A DNA stretch of 32,020 bases from Streptosporangium minutum (GTDB lineage: Bacteria > Actinomycetota > Actinomycetes > Streptosporangiales > Streptosporangiaceae): contig NZ_NGFP01000092.1 in NCBI RefSeq assembly GCF_002149035.1, positions 1 through 32,020 on the forward strand, read 5' to 3'. Of this stretch, positions 22,797 to 31,399 are shown in pieces; the stretch's first letter is position 1; each line of letters starts with the position of its first letter. The translations under genes were made by a program, and so were the position numbers. The notes under the pieces were generated by a model. The model ran no database searches. It saw only the letters and a list, made by a program, of their open reading frames with translations, and had not been told where the DNA came from.

Positions 22797-24662
22797 TCAG
22801 CCCTCTCCTCGTACGGCGGCGACATCGGTCCCGGCCGTGCCCGCCCCGTGTACGGCGGCGACACCGGTCCCGGCCGTGTCCGCCCCGCGTGCGGCGCGGC
22901 CGTAGGCGGCGTTCACCGCGTCGTTGAAACGGGTCATGGCGTCCGGATGGTCGGGGCCGAGCAGGTAGGACTTCAGCTTGTGCCTGGTGGCCGCCAGGAC
23001 GTCCTCCCCGTCCTGCTCCAGGGCCGCCAGGACGGCGGGCAGCTCGCCCAGGCCCCGGGTGAGCAGGTAGCCGGCCTCCGTGCTCGGATACCGCTCGCGG
23101 AAGGTCCGCTCCGGCAGCCCCGCCACGTTGGTCACCACGTACGGCTTGCCGCTGGCGATGAAGTCCGCCACCACGCTGGAGATGTCGGTGACCATCAGGT
23201 CGGCCTGGTTGAAGCAGTCGTAGAGGGGCGGTTCGGAGCCGGTGACGGCCTGGTGCCTGATCGGCTCGGCGCGGACCGCGCCGGCGGGATGGCGGGCGAT
23301 GGACCGGGACAGCTCGGCCCCCTCCAGGATCGCGAGGATCTCCTCGTGCGCGCGGCGCGCGGCCGGGTTGCGGTAGCCGGTCAGCGGGTGCGGCTTGTAG
23401 ATCACCCGGAGCGCGGGGGAGTGGGCGAGCAGGGCGCGGACGATCGGGGGCCCCATCGTGATGATCGAGGTGTGGAACAGGTCGTCGGTCCACCCCTCCC
23501 AGGTGGGGGCGTAGAGCACGGTGCGGTACGGCAGGCCGGGGCCGGTGGTGCGGACGCCGGTGAGCTGCGGGCGGCCCACCTCGTGGATGTCCTCGTCGCA
23601 CACGCCCACCCGCGCGCGGAGATACCGGTCGCGGCCGGCCTGCCCGGCCACCCACACCTCGTCGTAGACCTTGGTGAACGGGTTGAACGACGCCTCCTTG
23701 TCGCTGTCCCCGTGGCCGACGAAGACGCTGCGCATCCCCCGGATGCGGAGCATGTGGATGTTCTTGCCGACGTTGGACGGATACAGGCACACGCGGGCGG
23801 AGTCGAGCGCCCCGAAGCTCATCAGGTCGGCCGCCGACGGGATGCAGACCACCGGCAGCGAGGTCTCTCCCAGCAGCCGGAGCATGTTCCGCTCCCGCAG
23901 GACCACCACCGCCCGCCGGTCGATCCGCTCCAGCGGGCGCAGCCACATGGTGACCTGGTAGGCCGAGTCGTTCGGCCCGGAGAAGTAGAGGATCACCTCC
24001 GGCCCGTATCTGGCGAGGCGCCTGTTGACCGCCTTCAGCGTGCCGCGCCGGTTCTTGAGCGGCTGGATCCGGCGCAGGTGGGGCAGGAGACCGATCGCGC
24101 CCGCGGCGCCGAGGCCGAGTGCGGCCACGGCCCCGCCCGCCCCCGGGAGGCCGGTGCCGAGCACCGCGCCCAGGGCGGCGCCGCCGACCGGGAGCATGTC
24201 CAGGTAGAGCATCCGCATGCTCCCGTGGTCGACCAGGACGGCCGACGGAGGCGGGGGGAGCCGCAGCACGCCGTCGATGTTGCGGGTCAGCACCGGGAGC
24301 TGGTTGAGGACGCCGCTGTAGGTGATCGCGAGCCAGGCCTGCAGGGCCCGCACGCCGTGCAGGGTGAACAGCCCCAGGACCAGGAGCGTGAACCAGGGCG
24401 AGTCGGTGCCCGCCGTACGGGCGACCAGGAGGATCGCGGCCGTCTCGCGCATCATGAACCGCAACGTGACGCCCAGGCGCACCCTGCTGAGCAGGTCGAC
24501 CACCCGGCGGGCCCGCCGCCTGGCGGCGATCTCGGCCGCGTACGACAGCGCGCAGACCGCCAGGAACAGCCACGGCAGGGGCCACAGGGCGGCGACGACG
24601 AGCAGTGGATACGAGCCGACCAGGGCGGCGCACGCCATCAGGGCACGAGGGTCACGCGTCAT
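22797..24662 (-). CDS. CDP-glycerol glycerophosphotransferase family (TagF-like)
   Basis: 621 aa. The first 200 residues hold several membrane segments, and the rest is the glycosyl/glycerophosphate transferase domain. Hallmarks are VFVGHGDSDKEASFNPF, YAPTWEG, YKPHPLTG and DLMVTDISSVVADFIASGKP. Such enzymes polymerise glycerol- or ribitol-phosphate from CDP-polyols onto a lipid-linked acceptor. The last 30 residues are Gly/Ala/Thr repeats encoded by a 39-bp tandem repeat. It lies 50 bp downstream of the fused cytidylyltransferase/reductase gene on the same strand, which would supply its CDP-polyol. Confidence 0.93.
   Translation of the reverse strand: MTRDPRALMACAALVGSYPLLVVAALWPLPWLFLAVCALSYAAEIAARRRARRVVDLLSRVRLGVTLRFMMRETAAILLVARTAGTDSPWFTLLVLGLFTLHGVRALQAWLAITYSGVLNQLPVLTRNIDGVLRLPPPPSAVLVDHGSMRMLYLDMLPVGGAALGAVLGTGLPGAGGAVAALGLGAAGAIGLLPHLRRIQPLKNRRGTLKAVNRRLARYGPEVILYFSGPNDSAYQVTMWLRPLERIDRRAVVVLRERNMLRLLGETSLPVVCIPSAADLMSFGALDSARVCLYPSNVGKNIHMLRIRGMRSVFVGHGDSDKEASFNPFTKVYDEVWVAGQAGRDRYLRARVGVCDEDIHEVGRPQLTGVRTTGPGLPYRTVLYAPTWEGWTDDLFHTSIITMGPPIVRALLAHSPALRVIYKPHPLTGYRNPAARRAHEEILAILEGAELSRSIARHPAGAVRAEPIRHQAVTGSEPPLYDCFNQADLMVTDISSVVADFIASGKPYVVTNVAGLPERTFRERYPSTEAGYLLTRGLGELPAVLAALEQDGEDVLAATRHKLKSYLLGPDHPDAMTRFNDAVNAAYGRAARGADTAGTGVAAVHGAGTAGTDVAAVRGEG
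22811..22888 (-). repeat. 39-bp tandem repeat in the 3' end of the TagF-like gene
   Basis: Two units, 22811-22849 and 22850-22888, differ at 3 of 39 positions, and a partial third unit begins after them. Each encodes 13 residues of an A-V-(H/R)-G-A-G-T-A-G-T type, so the reading frame is kept. The tail is probably an unstructured, variable-length extension. Confidence 0.85.
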
Positions 24663-24712
24663 CTTCCGACGCTAACCCGTGTGCCGGTGTTTGCCCTGGT
24701 AGGCGCGCTGTG

Positions 24713-26125
24713 TCAGGTTCCGTCGAGGCGGACGTCGATCACGTGCCCGGTGAGGCGGGAGATGAGCACGTCCAGGGAGGTCTGGGCGACGGCGCGCGGT
24801 GAGAGCAGGGTATGTGCCGGTTCCTCGCCGAAAGCGCGGACCCGCATCGGGGTGCTGGTCCGCTCCGGGTTGACGCAGTTGACCCGCACGCCGTACTCGG
24901 CCCACTCGTCGGCGAGGGCCTGGGTCAGGTTCACCACGGCGGCCTTCGTCGAGGAGTAGAGGCTGTAGTCGGCCCGGCCCCGCGTGTAGGAGGAGGAGGT
25001 GTAGAGCAGCAGGTGCCCCCGGGTCTCGCGGAGATGGCCGATGGCCGCCCTGGCGATGTTGACGGGACCGAGGTAGTTCACCCCCACGGTCTCGGCGATC
25101 GTGGTGTCGTCCACCTCGCCGAGCTTGCCCATGTGCAGCACGCCGGCGGTGTTGACCACGTAGTCGATCCTGCCGGTCTCCTTGGCCGCGTGGGCGAGGG
25201 CGTCCTCGACCGCCTGGGGGTCCTCGACGCGCACCCCGTTCAGCGACCGGGAGAAGGAGAACACCTCGGCGCCGTGGCGTCCGGCGAGGTCGACCACGTC
25301 GGCGCCGATGCCGTAGCTGCCGCCGAAGACCACCATCGTCCTGCCCTCCATCGCCTCCCGGTAGGCGAAGGGGGAGTGCTCCGGGGCGGTGCCCGCGGCG
25401 AGCTGGAAGAGCTTGTCGGCGATGAACACGTCCACCGGGTGGGTGACCTTCATGTTGTGCTCGCTGCCCGGCACGATGTAGATCGGCACGTCGGGCAGGT
25501 AGCGCAGCACCACGCCGCAGTCGTCGGTGGGCGGCCGCCTGTCGAAGTCGGGGTCGGCGAAGGCCCGCTCGTAGGCCTCGCGGATCACCGAGAGCCGGAA
25601 ACACTGCGGCGTCTGGCCGCGCCGCAGCCCGGACCGTTCGGGGATGTCGCGGACGATCTCCCCGCGCGGGCCGGGAGCGGCCACCACGATCGTGTCGGAG
25701 CTCGGGATCGCCACGTCGACGGCCGAGTAGACCTTCAGGGCCTCCACGCACTCGGTGATGATCCGGGGCTCCAGCAGGGGCCTCACGGCGTCGTGCAGGA
25801 GCACGTCGCACTCCTGGGCGCCCAGCGCCTTCAGGGCCCGCCAGGTCGTCTCGGGACGGCTCGCGCCCCCCTCCAGGATCTTGCCGACCTTCCTGAAGCC
25901 GTTGAGCGCGACGATCCGCTCCACCTCGTCGGTGAAGCCCGGGGTCATCATCACGATGATCTCGTCGACCTCCGGCGCGCCCTCGAACAGCGCGAGGGTG
26001 TGTTCGAGGATCGTCTTTCCGGCGATCTTGACAAGCTGCTTGGGGGTGTTGAGGCCGACACGCTGGCCGACACCGCCGGCAAGGACGACCCCGACGGTGC
26101 GTAGGCGTGGTTCGAGAGCGGCCAA
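24713..26125 (-). CDS. Bifunctional cytidylyltransferase / SDR reductase (Bcs1-like)
   Basis: 470 aa fusion. Residues 1-240 are an IspD/TarI-type cytidylyltransferase (LAGGVGQRVG at 15-24, PKQ at 28-30, HDAVRP at 111-116). Residues 263-470 are a short-chain reductase with GGSYGIG at 268-274, NTAG, and the catalytic YSSTK (Y390, K394). The same architecture is known from Haemophilus influenzae Bcs1, which reduces ribulose 5-phosphate and makes CDP-ribitol; that activity is the likeliest one here. The TTG start at 26125 is preceded by AAGGAAG. It sits just upstream of the TagF-like gene, suggesting CDP-ribitol feeds a poly(ribitol phosphate)-like polymer. Confidence 0.92.
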   Translation of the reverse strand: MAALEPRLRTVGVVLAGGVGQRVGLNTPKQLVKIAGKTILEHTLALFEGAPEVDEIIVMMTPGFTDEVERIVALNGFRKVGKILEGGASRPETTWRALKALGAQECDVLLHDAVRPLLEPRIITECVEALKVYSAVDVAIPSSDTIVVAAPGPRGEIVRDIPERSGLRRGQTPQCFRLSVIREAYERAFADPDFDRRPPTDDCGVVLRYLPDVPIYIVPGSEHNMKVTHPVDVFIADKLFQLAAGTAPEHSPFAYREAMEGRTMVVFGGSYGIGADVVDLAGRHGAEVFSFSRSLNGVRVEDPQAVEDALAHAAKETGRIDYVVNTAGVLHMGKLGEVDDTTIAETVGVNYLGPVNIARAAIGHLRETRGHLLLYTSSSYTRGRADYSLYSSTKAAVVNLTQALADEWAEYGVRVNCVNPERTSTPMRVRAFGEEPAHTLLSPRAVAQTSLDVLISRLTGHVIDVRLDGT

Positions 26126-26280
26126 GATCTGCTTCCTTCAACGGTCCGGATAGGGCGAGCGTAATGGGTGCGTACCCGATCGCAGGTCGCGCTCCCGTGC
26201 TATCCCGTCAAGATCTCGCTACGCTGAGTACGCACTCCCCGATTCGTACGGTGATCCCGTCGGATACGAAGGAGCCCGGT

Positions 26281-27894
26281 TTGCATGACTCTCACGTCCC
26301 CGCCGCGTCCGGCGTCCGCCGGACGGCCGCCGTGGTGCTCGCCACCATGGAGGCGGCGGCCCTGCGCTGCGCCGACGGCACGCTGCTCGACCGGCTGACC
26401 GATCAACTCGTCCGGCTCCCGGTGGGCGACGTGCATGTGGTCGCCCGCTCCAGCGAGATCATCCATGCCCCCGGCGGCACCTACATGATCGGTTCGGAGG
26501 GCTCGCGGGGGCTCGCCGACGACCTGCGGAGGGTCGCCGCCGTGGCCCGGACGGCCACCGCCCCGGTGGCCGTGGTGGCGGGAGACCTGGTGGCCCACAC
26601 CGAGGCGCTTGCCCTGCTCCTGGAGCATCCGGCGCGCGACACGGGCGCGCTGGTGATCACGGGCGGTGAGGACTCCGGGCCGTCGCGCCCGCCGGTCCGG
26701 GTCGAGGGCGGCCGGGTGGTCGCCGCGGGCACGTCCTTCCACGACGTCGTCGACGCCAACGGCACCTTCAGGGGCGTGCTCCAGGTCGGCGCGGCCGATC
26801 TCGCCGTCCTCGCCGAGACCGCGGAGACGCTGGCCGAGCGGGCCGAGGCCGGCGGGTTCGGCCCGATGGACGGCGCCGAGGCCGGCGACCTCCTCCTGGT
26901 CGGGCTGGTCCGCGTCGGCGTCCCGGTGCGCGCCTGCGGGATCGGGCGGCTGCACTGCGACCGGGTGGCCGGGCAGGAGGGCGCCGACGCGGCCGTGCTG
27001 CGGCTGGGCGAGGTGGACGAGGACCGCGCCCGGCTGGAGCTCGCGGTGAAGGCCGACGACGGCTTCTTCACCACCCACTTCGTGAGCTCCTGGTCCACCC
27101 ACCTGGTCAAGCTGGCGGCCGACCTGCACCTGACGCCGAACGCGGTCACCGGGATCTCCGTCGGCCTGGCCGCCCTCGCCGCGGTCTGGTTCACCGCGGG
27201 CACCCGCGAGGCGCAGATCGCCGGGGCCGTCCTGCTCTACCTGTCGTTCGTGCTCGACTGCGTGGACGGCCAGCTCGCCCGCTACACCCGCGCGTTCTCC
27301 CCGCTCGGCGCGTGGCTGGACGCCACCTTCGACCGGGTCAAGGAGTACGCCGTCTACGTGGGCCTCGCCATCGGCTACGCGGCCGGGACGGACGACTCCC
27401 GCGGCGGCCCGCACGGCATCTGGGCGCTGGCGGTCGCGGCGATGATCCTGCAGATGCTCCGCCACATGATCGACTTCTCCTACGCGGGAGCCCGCGCCGA
27501 CGCCGGACGGCCGGAGGCGGCCGGGTCCGGGACGGCCGCCTCGCTGACCGCCCCGGCCGACGCGTCCATGGGGGCGGCGCCGCGGCGGACGCCGCAGGAG
27601 CGGTCGGCCGAGGTCGCGGACGGGATCGCCGCCGCGGAGCGCTACCTGCGGGAACGGCAGGGCTCCGGCTCGGGGAACGCGGTCGTCAGGCTGTCGCGCC
27701 GGCTGGAGCGGATCTCCTTCACCCGCTGGTTGAAGAAGATCATCGTGCTCCCCATCGGGGAGCGGATGGCCCTGATCGCGGTGACCGCCGCGGTGTTCAA
27801 CGCGCGGGTGACCTTCATCGCGCTGCTGGTCTGGGGCGGCGTCGCCGCCCTCTACACGGTCGCGGGCAGGATCGGCAGGTCCTTCAGCCGATGA
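26281..27894 (+). CDS. Degenerate nucleotidyltransferase fused to CDP-alcohol phosphotransferase
   Basis: 537 aa from the TTG at 26281, with AAGGAG 7 nt upstream. The first 250 residues resemble a sugar nucleotidyltransferase fold, but the LAAGXGXR loop is replaced by VVLATMEAAALRC, so it has probably lost CTP binding. The rest is a membrane CDP-alcohol phosphotransferase with the full motif: D326, D329-G330, A333-R334, G343, D347 and D351. It should join a CDP-activated alcohol to another alcohol, releasing CMP. The architecture resembles the archaeal and thermophile IPCT-DIPPS fusion. The next gene begins within the stop codon (ATGA). Confidence 0.85.
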   Translation: MHDSHVPAASGVRRTAAVVLATMEAAALRCADGTLLDRLTDQLVRLPVGDVHVVARSSEIIHAPGGTYMIGSEGSRGLADDLRRVAAVARTATAPVAVVAGDLVAHTEALALLLEHPARDTGALVITGGEDSGPSRPPVRVEGGRVVAAGTSFHDVVDANGTFRGVLQVGAADLAVLAETAETLAERAEAGGFGPMDGAEAGDLLLVGLVRVGVPVRACGIGRLHCDRVAGQEGADAAVLRLGEVDEDRARLELAVKADDGFFTTHFVSSWSTHLVKLAADLHLTPNAVTGISVGLAALAAVWFTAGTREAQIAGAVLLYLSFVLDCVDGQLARYTRAFSPLGAWLDATFDRVKEYAVYVGLAIGYAAGTDDSRGGPHGIWALAVAAMILQMLRHMIDFSYAGARADAGRPEAAGSGTAASLTAPADASMGAAPRRTPQERSAEVADGIAAAERYLRERQGSGSGNAVVRLSRRLERISFTRWLKKIIVLPIGERMALIAVTAAVFNARVTFIALLVWGGVAALYTVAGRIGRSFSR

Positions 27895-28604
27895 CCGGGA
27901 ACGGCGGTTCCGCGGCCGGCGGGACGGGAGGCACGGCCCGCGGGGCACTCCGCGGAACCGGTGAGGAGACGAACGCGACCATGGTTTCCGTCCACATGAC
28001 GCCGGTGCCGCGCGGCACCGTGATGGCCTACCGGGACGACGGGGTCCTGTCGCGGGCGATGGGCAACCTGGTCGCCGGGCAGCTCCCGCCGCTGCCGCCG
28101 GCGCTCGTCGGGATCTTCGTGACCGGAGTGCTGCTGATGGTCGGCGTGGCCGGCGCCGACGGGCTGGCGGTGTTCGCCCCCGCGGTGGCGCTGCTGCTGG
28201 CCGGTCCCGGCAGCTCCCACCCGCACGACGGCAGGCTCGACTGGCTGGTCCCGCCGATCCTGCGCCTGACCGAGTACGGATTCGTGGCCTCGGTCGGGTT
28301 CGCGCACGGCGTGCCGCCGTGGTTGATCTTCCTGCTGCTCGGCGCGATGGCCTTCCACCACTACGACGTCGTCTACCGGGTGCGCCAGCGCGTCTACCCG
28401 CCGCCCTGGCTGGCCACGGCCGGACTGGGCTGGGACGGCCGTATGCTGCTGATCGCGCTGGGCGGCCTCGCGGGGCAGGTCACGCTGGTCTTCGTCCTGC
28501 TCGCGCTCTACCTGTGGGGGTTCTTCGGGTGGGAGAGCGTCACCTGCTGGGTGGCCGCGCCGCGCTCGGGGGTGGACGCGGCCGATCTGGGCGCCCACGA
28601 TTGA
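27891..28604 (+). CDS. DUF5941 membrane protein
   Basis: 237 aa with four or five membrane segments after a 35-residue Gly-rich start. The AYRDDGVLSRAMGNLVAGQLPPLPP stretch (here in two halves), GPGSSHPHDGRLDWLVPPILRLTEYGF, and GLGWDGRMLLIALGG are the features I recall for DUF5941. In Streptomyces this domain is often the C-terminal part of the preceding CDP-alcohol phosphotransferase. Here a 4-bp overlap separates the two, so they are a split version of that protein. Internal ATGs (for example at 27981) could also serve as starts. The function is unknown, but it probably acts with the phosphotransferase. Confidence 0.8.
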   Translation: MTGNGGSAAGGTGGTARGALRGTGEETNATMVSVHMTPVPRGTVMAYRDDGVLSRAMGNLVAGQLPPLPPALVGIFVTGVLLMVGVAGADGLAVFAPAVALLLAGPGSSHPHDGRLDWLVPPILRLTEYGFVASVGFAHGVPPWLIFLLLGAMAFHHYDVVYRVRQRVYPPPWLATAGLGWDGRMLLIALGGLAGQVTLVFVLLALYLWGFFGWESVTCWVAAPRSGVDAADLGAHD

Positions 28605-28618
28605 GAACGCCCGGCAAA

Positions 28619-28640
28619 CCCTTGATTACACGATCAGGGG
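28619..28640 (+). terminator. 8-bp hairpin between DUF5941 and nucleotidyltransferase genes
   Basis: CCCTTGAT (28619-28626) pairs with ATCAGGGG (28633-28640) with one G-T pair and a 6-nt loop. It lies 14 nt after the DUF5941 stop in an AT-richer 85-bp gap and may be a weak terminator or attenuator within the operon. Confidence 0.35.
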
Positions 28641-28707
28641 CTAAAGCCAACTAACCTTTGGGGCCAGGAGTGCCCGCCGAGGGGCTCACTTGGATGAGGA
28701 GCGCACG

Positions 28708-29442
28708 TTGCTGGGAATGGTGCTGGCCGCCGGGGCCGGACGACGCCTGCGGCCGTACACGGACACGCTGCCCAAGGCGTTGGTGCCGGTCGACGGCGAG
28801 ACCACGATCATGGACATCTCGCTGCGGAACCTCGCGGCGGCCGACCTCCGTGACGTCGTGGTCATCGTCGGTTACCAGGCGCAGGCCGTACACGAGCGCA
28901 AGGCCGAGCTGGAGCGGCGGCACGGTGTGAAGCTCACCCTCGTGCACAACGACAAGGCCGAGGAGTGGAACAACGCCTACTCCCTGTGGTGCGCGCGCGA
29001 CTACTTCGACCAGGGTGTGCTGCTGGTCAACGGCGACACGGTGCACCCGGTCTCCGTCGAGCACACGCTGCTGTCGGCGCCCGCGACCAGTGACATCCTG
29101 CTCGCGGTCGACGCGGTGAAGAGGCTCGCCGACGAGGAGATGAAGGTCACCCTCGACGGTGACGGCCATCTCAAGCTGATCACCAAACTGATGGACCCGG
29201 CCGACGCCGCGGGTGAGTACATCGGCGCGACGCTGATCCGCCCCGGTATCGGCGAGCGCCTCGCCGACGCCCTCCAGGCCACCTTCGAGCGCGACCCGCA
29301 GCTCTACTACGAGGACGGCTACCAGGAGCTGGTCGCCCGCGGTGAGAAGATCGCGGTCGCCCCGATCGGCGATGTCCCGTGGGTCGAGGTCGACAACCAC
29401 GACGACCTCGCCAAGGCGCGGGAGATCGCGTGCCGATACTAG
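28708..29442 (+). CDS. Sugar/polyol-phosphate nucleotidyltransferase (LicC/IPCT-like)
   Basis: 244 aa. The intact nucleotide-binding loop VLAAGAGRRLRPYTD and the following LPKALVPV identify an active nucleotidyltransferase of the group often annotated as phosphocholine cytidylyltransferase; WNNAYSLWCARDYF and LLVNGDTVH are also typical. It probably makes a CDP-activated alcohol for the neighbouring phosphotransferases. The TTG at 28708 has GAGGAG 6 nt upstream; an in-frame TTG at 28690 is the alternative. The next gene starts 13 bp before its stop, so expression is coupled. Confidence 0.88.
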   Translation: MLGMVLAAGAGRRLRPYTDTLPKALVPVDGETTIMDISLRNLAAADLRDVVVIVGYQAQAVHERKAELERRHGVKLTLVHNDKAEEWNNAYSLWCARDYFDQGVLLVNGDTVHPVSVEHTLLSAPATSDILLAVDAVKRLADEEMKVTLDGDGHLKLITKLMDPADAAGEYIGATLIRPGIGERLADALQATFERDPQLYYEDGYQELVARGEKIAVAPIGDVPWVEVDNHDDLAKAREIACRY

Positions 29443-30488
29443 CCAGAATGCTGCCCGCCCCGCTGACCATGGAGGTGCGGCGGGGCGCGATCGCCCAGCT
29501 CGGCTCGTTGCTGGCCGACAGCCGGGTGGCGACCTCCGGGCGGGTGGCGGTGGCGGTGGGCGCGGGCCAGGGCGACCGGATCGCCTCGGTGATCGCCCCC
29601 TCGCTCGGCGAGGCCCAGGTCTTCCGGGTCCCCGACGGCTCGGTGGACGCGGCCGTCTCGCTCGGCGCCGACCTGCGCAAGGGCGCCTACGAGGCGGTCG
29701 TCGGGATCGGCGGCGGCAAGACCATCGACGCGACCAAGTACGCCGCGTCGCTCGCCGGCATCCCCATGGTGGCGGTGGCCACCAACCTGTCGCACGACGG
29801 GATCTGCTCGCCGGTGGCGTCGCTGACGCACGACGGCGGCAAGGGCACCTTCGGCGTGCCCATGCCGCTGGCCATCATGGTGGATCTCGATTTCGTCCAC
29901 GACGCGCCGCCGTCCCTGGTCCGTTCCGGGGTCGGAGACGTGGTGAGCAACCTGTCGGCGATCGAGGACTGGCAGCTCGGCAACGCCGAGCGGGGCGAGC
30001 CGATCGACGGCCTGGCCTGCGCGATGGCCCGCACCGCGGCGGAGGCCCTGATCGGCCGGAACGACTCGATCGAGTCCGACGCCTTCCTCACCGTGCTGGC
30101 CGAGGCGCTCATCCTCTCGGGGATGTCGATGGTGATCGCCGGGTCCTCCCGTCCCTCCAGTGGCGGAGACCATGAGATCCTTCATGCCGTGGATCAGCTT
30201 TTTCCCGGCACTTCCAACCACGGCGAGCTCGCCGGGGTCGGTGCCGCCTTCTGCTTCTTCCTCCGCGAGGACTCCCGGAGGCTCAACCAGGTCGTCGACT
30301 GCCTGCGCGGGCACGAGCTGCCGGTCACCCCCGTCGATCTGGGGCTGACCGTCGAGCAGTTCACCGAGGCGGTCATGCTGGCGCCCTCGACCCGTCCAGG
30401 GCGTTACACGATCCTGGAGCACCTGCGCCTGTCGGAGCCTGAGATTCGCGATCGGGTGGAGGATTATGTCCGGGCCGTCGGTCGCTGA
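29430..30488 (+). CDS. Glycerol-1-phosphate dehydrogenase family protein
   Basis: 352 aa member of the iron-containing alcohol dehydrogenase superfamily, closest in pattern to sn-glycerol-1-phosphate dehydrogenases (AraM/EgsA type). VVGIGGGKTIDATKYAASLAG binds NAD(P). Metal ligands are expected at D123 (NLSHDG), H248 (GGDHEILH) and H264 (NHGELAG), and all are present. The usual reaction is DHAP reduction to glycerol-1-phosphate. The GTG at 29430 has GGAG 5 nt upstream and overlaps the previous gene; the following gene overlaps its end by 23 bp. It may provide the polyol phosphate for the adjacent nucleotidyltransferase. Confidence 0.92.
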   Translation: MPILARMLPAPLTMEVRRGAIAQLGSLLADSRVATSGRVAVAVGAGQGDRIASVIAPSLGEAQVFRVPDGSVDAAVSLGADLRKGAYEAVVGIGGGKTIDATKYAASLAGIPMVAVATNLSHDGICSPVASLTHDGGKGTFGVPMPLAIMVDLDFVHDAPPSLVRSGVGDVVSNLSAIEDWQLGNAERGEPIDGLACAMARTAAEALIGRNDSIESDAFLTVLAEALILSGMSMVIAGSSRPSSGGDHEILHAVDQLFPGTSNHGELAGVGAAFCFFLREDSRRLNQVVDCLRGHELPVTPVDLGLTVEQFTEAVMLAPSTRPGRYTILEHLRLSEPEIRDRVEDYVRAVGR

Positions 30489-31233
30489 GCTCCGTGCGGT
30501 CGCCCAGCCGCACTCGACCATGGACCGCAACAGCGGCGAGCACTGGGCCGGCTCGCTGTACATGCGGAAGCTGTCGATCTACGTCACCTGGTTCCTCGCC
30601 AAGACGCCGATCACCCCCAACCAGACCACCTGGCTGATGATCCTGTCCGGGGTGCTGGCGGGCGTGGTCATCGCGCTCCCCGGCCTCTGGGCCGCGGTCG
30701 GCGCCGCGCTGCTGATCCAGCTCTACCTGCTGCTCGACTGCTCCGACGGCGAGCTGGCGCGGTGGACCAGGCGGACCTCCATCACCGGCGTCTACCTGGA
30801 CCGGGTCGGCCACTACTTCGCCGAGGCCGCCCTGCTCATCGGGCTGGGCTTCCGGGCGTCGGAGACCCTTCCCGACTGGTACACCGTGATGGGCTTCGCC
30901 GCCGCGCTCGGCGCCATCCTGATCAAGGCGGAGACCGACCTGGTCGACGTGGCCCGCGCCCGGTCCGGCCTGGTCGCGGCGGCTGAGAGCTCGGCCGAGC
31001 AGTTCCAGTCGCGCGGCCTGGGCATGGCCCGCAAGGCCGCCGCCGCCCTGAAGTTCCACCGGCTCGTCCAGGCCGTCGAGCTGTCGATCATCGTGGTCGT
31101 CGCCGCGGTGTGGGACCTGCTCGCGGGCGGCCTGGCCGCCACCCGGGTGCTCGTGGTGGCCTGTGTCGTGGTCGCCGTGCTGCAGATGGCACTGCACTTG
31201 ATCAGCATCCTGGCCTCCAGGCGGCTTTCATGA
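30466..31233 (+). CDS. CDP-alcohol phosphotransferase with altered last Asp
   Basis: 255 aa with about six membrane segments. The motif begins at D91 (DCSDGELAR: D91, D94-G95, A98-R99), continues with G108 and D112, but has H116 where the family motif calls for a fourth Asp, the proposed catalytic base. From memory, LDRVGHY is shared by similar Streptomyces proteins, so this may mark a subfamily and not a defect. The ATG at 30466 has GGAGG 3 nt upstream and overlaps the dehydrogenase gene. It should transfer a phosphoalcohol from a CDP-alcohol to an unknown acceptor in the membrane. Confidence 0.88.
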   Translation: MSGPSVAELRAVAQPHSTMDRNSGEHWAGSLYMRKLSIYVTWFLAKTPITPNQTTWLMILSGVLAGVVIALPGLWAAVGAALLIQLYLLLDCSDGELARWTRRTSITGVYLDRVGHYFAEAALLIGLGFRASETLPDWYTVMGFAAALGAILIKAETDLVDVARARSGLVAAAESSAEQFQSRGLGMARKAAAALKFHRLVQAVELSIIVVVAAVWDLLAGGLAATRVLVVACVVVAVLQMALHLISILASRRLS

Positions 31234-31399
31234 GGAACCGGAGAGCGGTGCGGTGCGTCGTAGGTGCGGACACCTCGTTGTTTGGCAGGTGTTCGCCGAC
31301 GGTTCCGATACGCTTGCTTTCCGGTAAGTCAGAAACGTTCAGCCATGCCACATGTGCCCGACCCAGCAGACTCGGTGATCATGAAAGTATGCTCCGCAC

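Noticed and set aside
22690-24959. Very long open frames on both strands over the TagF-like gene
   Set aside because: Only the 22797-24662 minus frame carries the transferase motifs; the rest are Arg/Gly/Pro-rich shadows.
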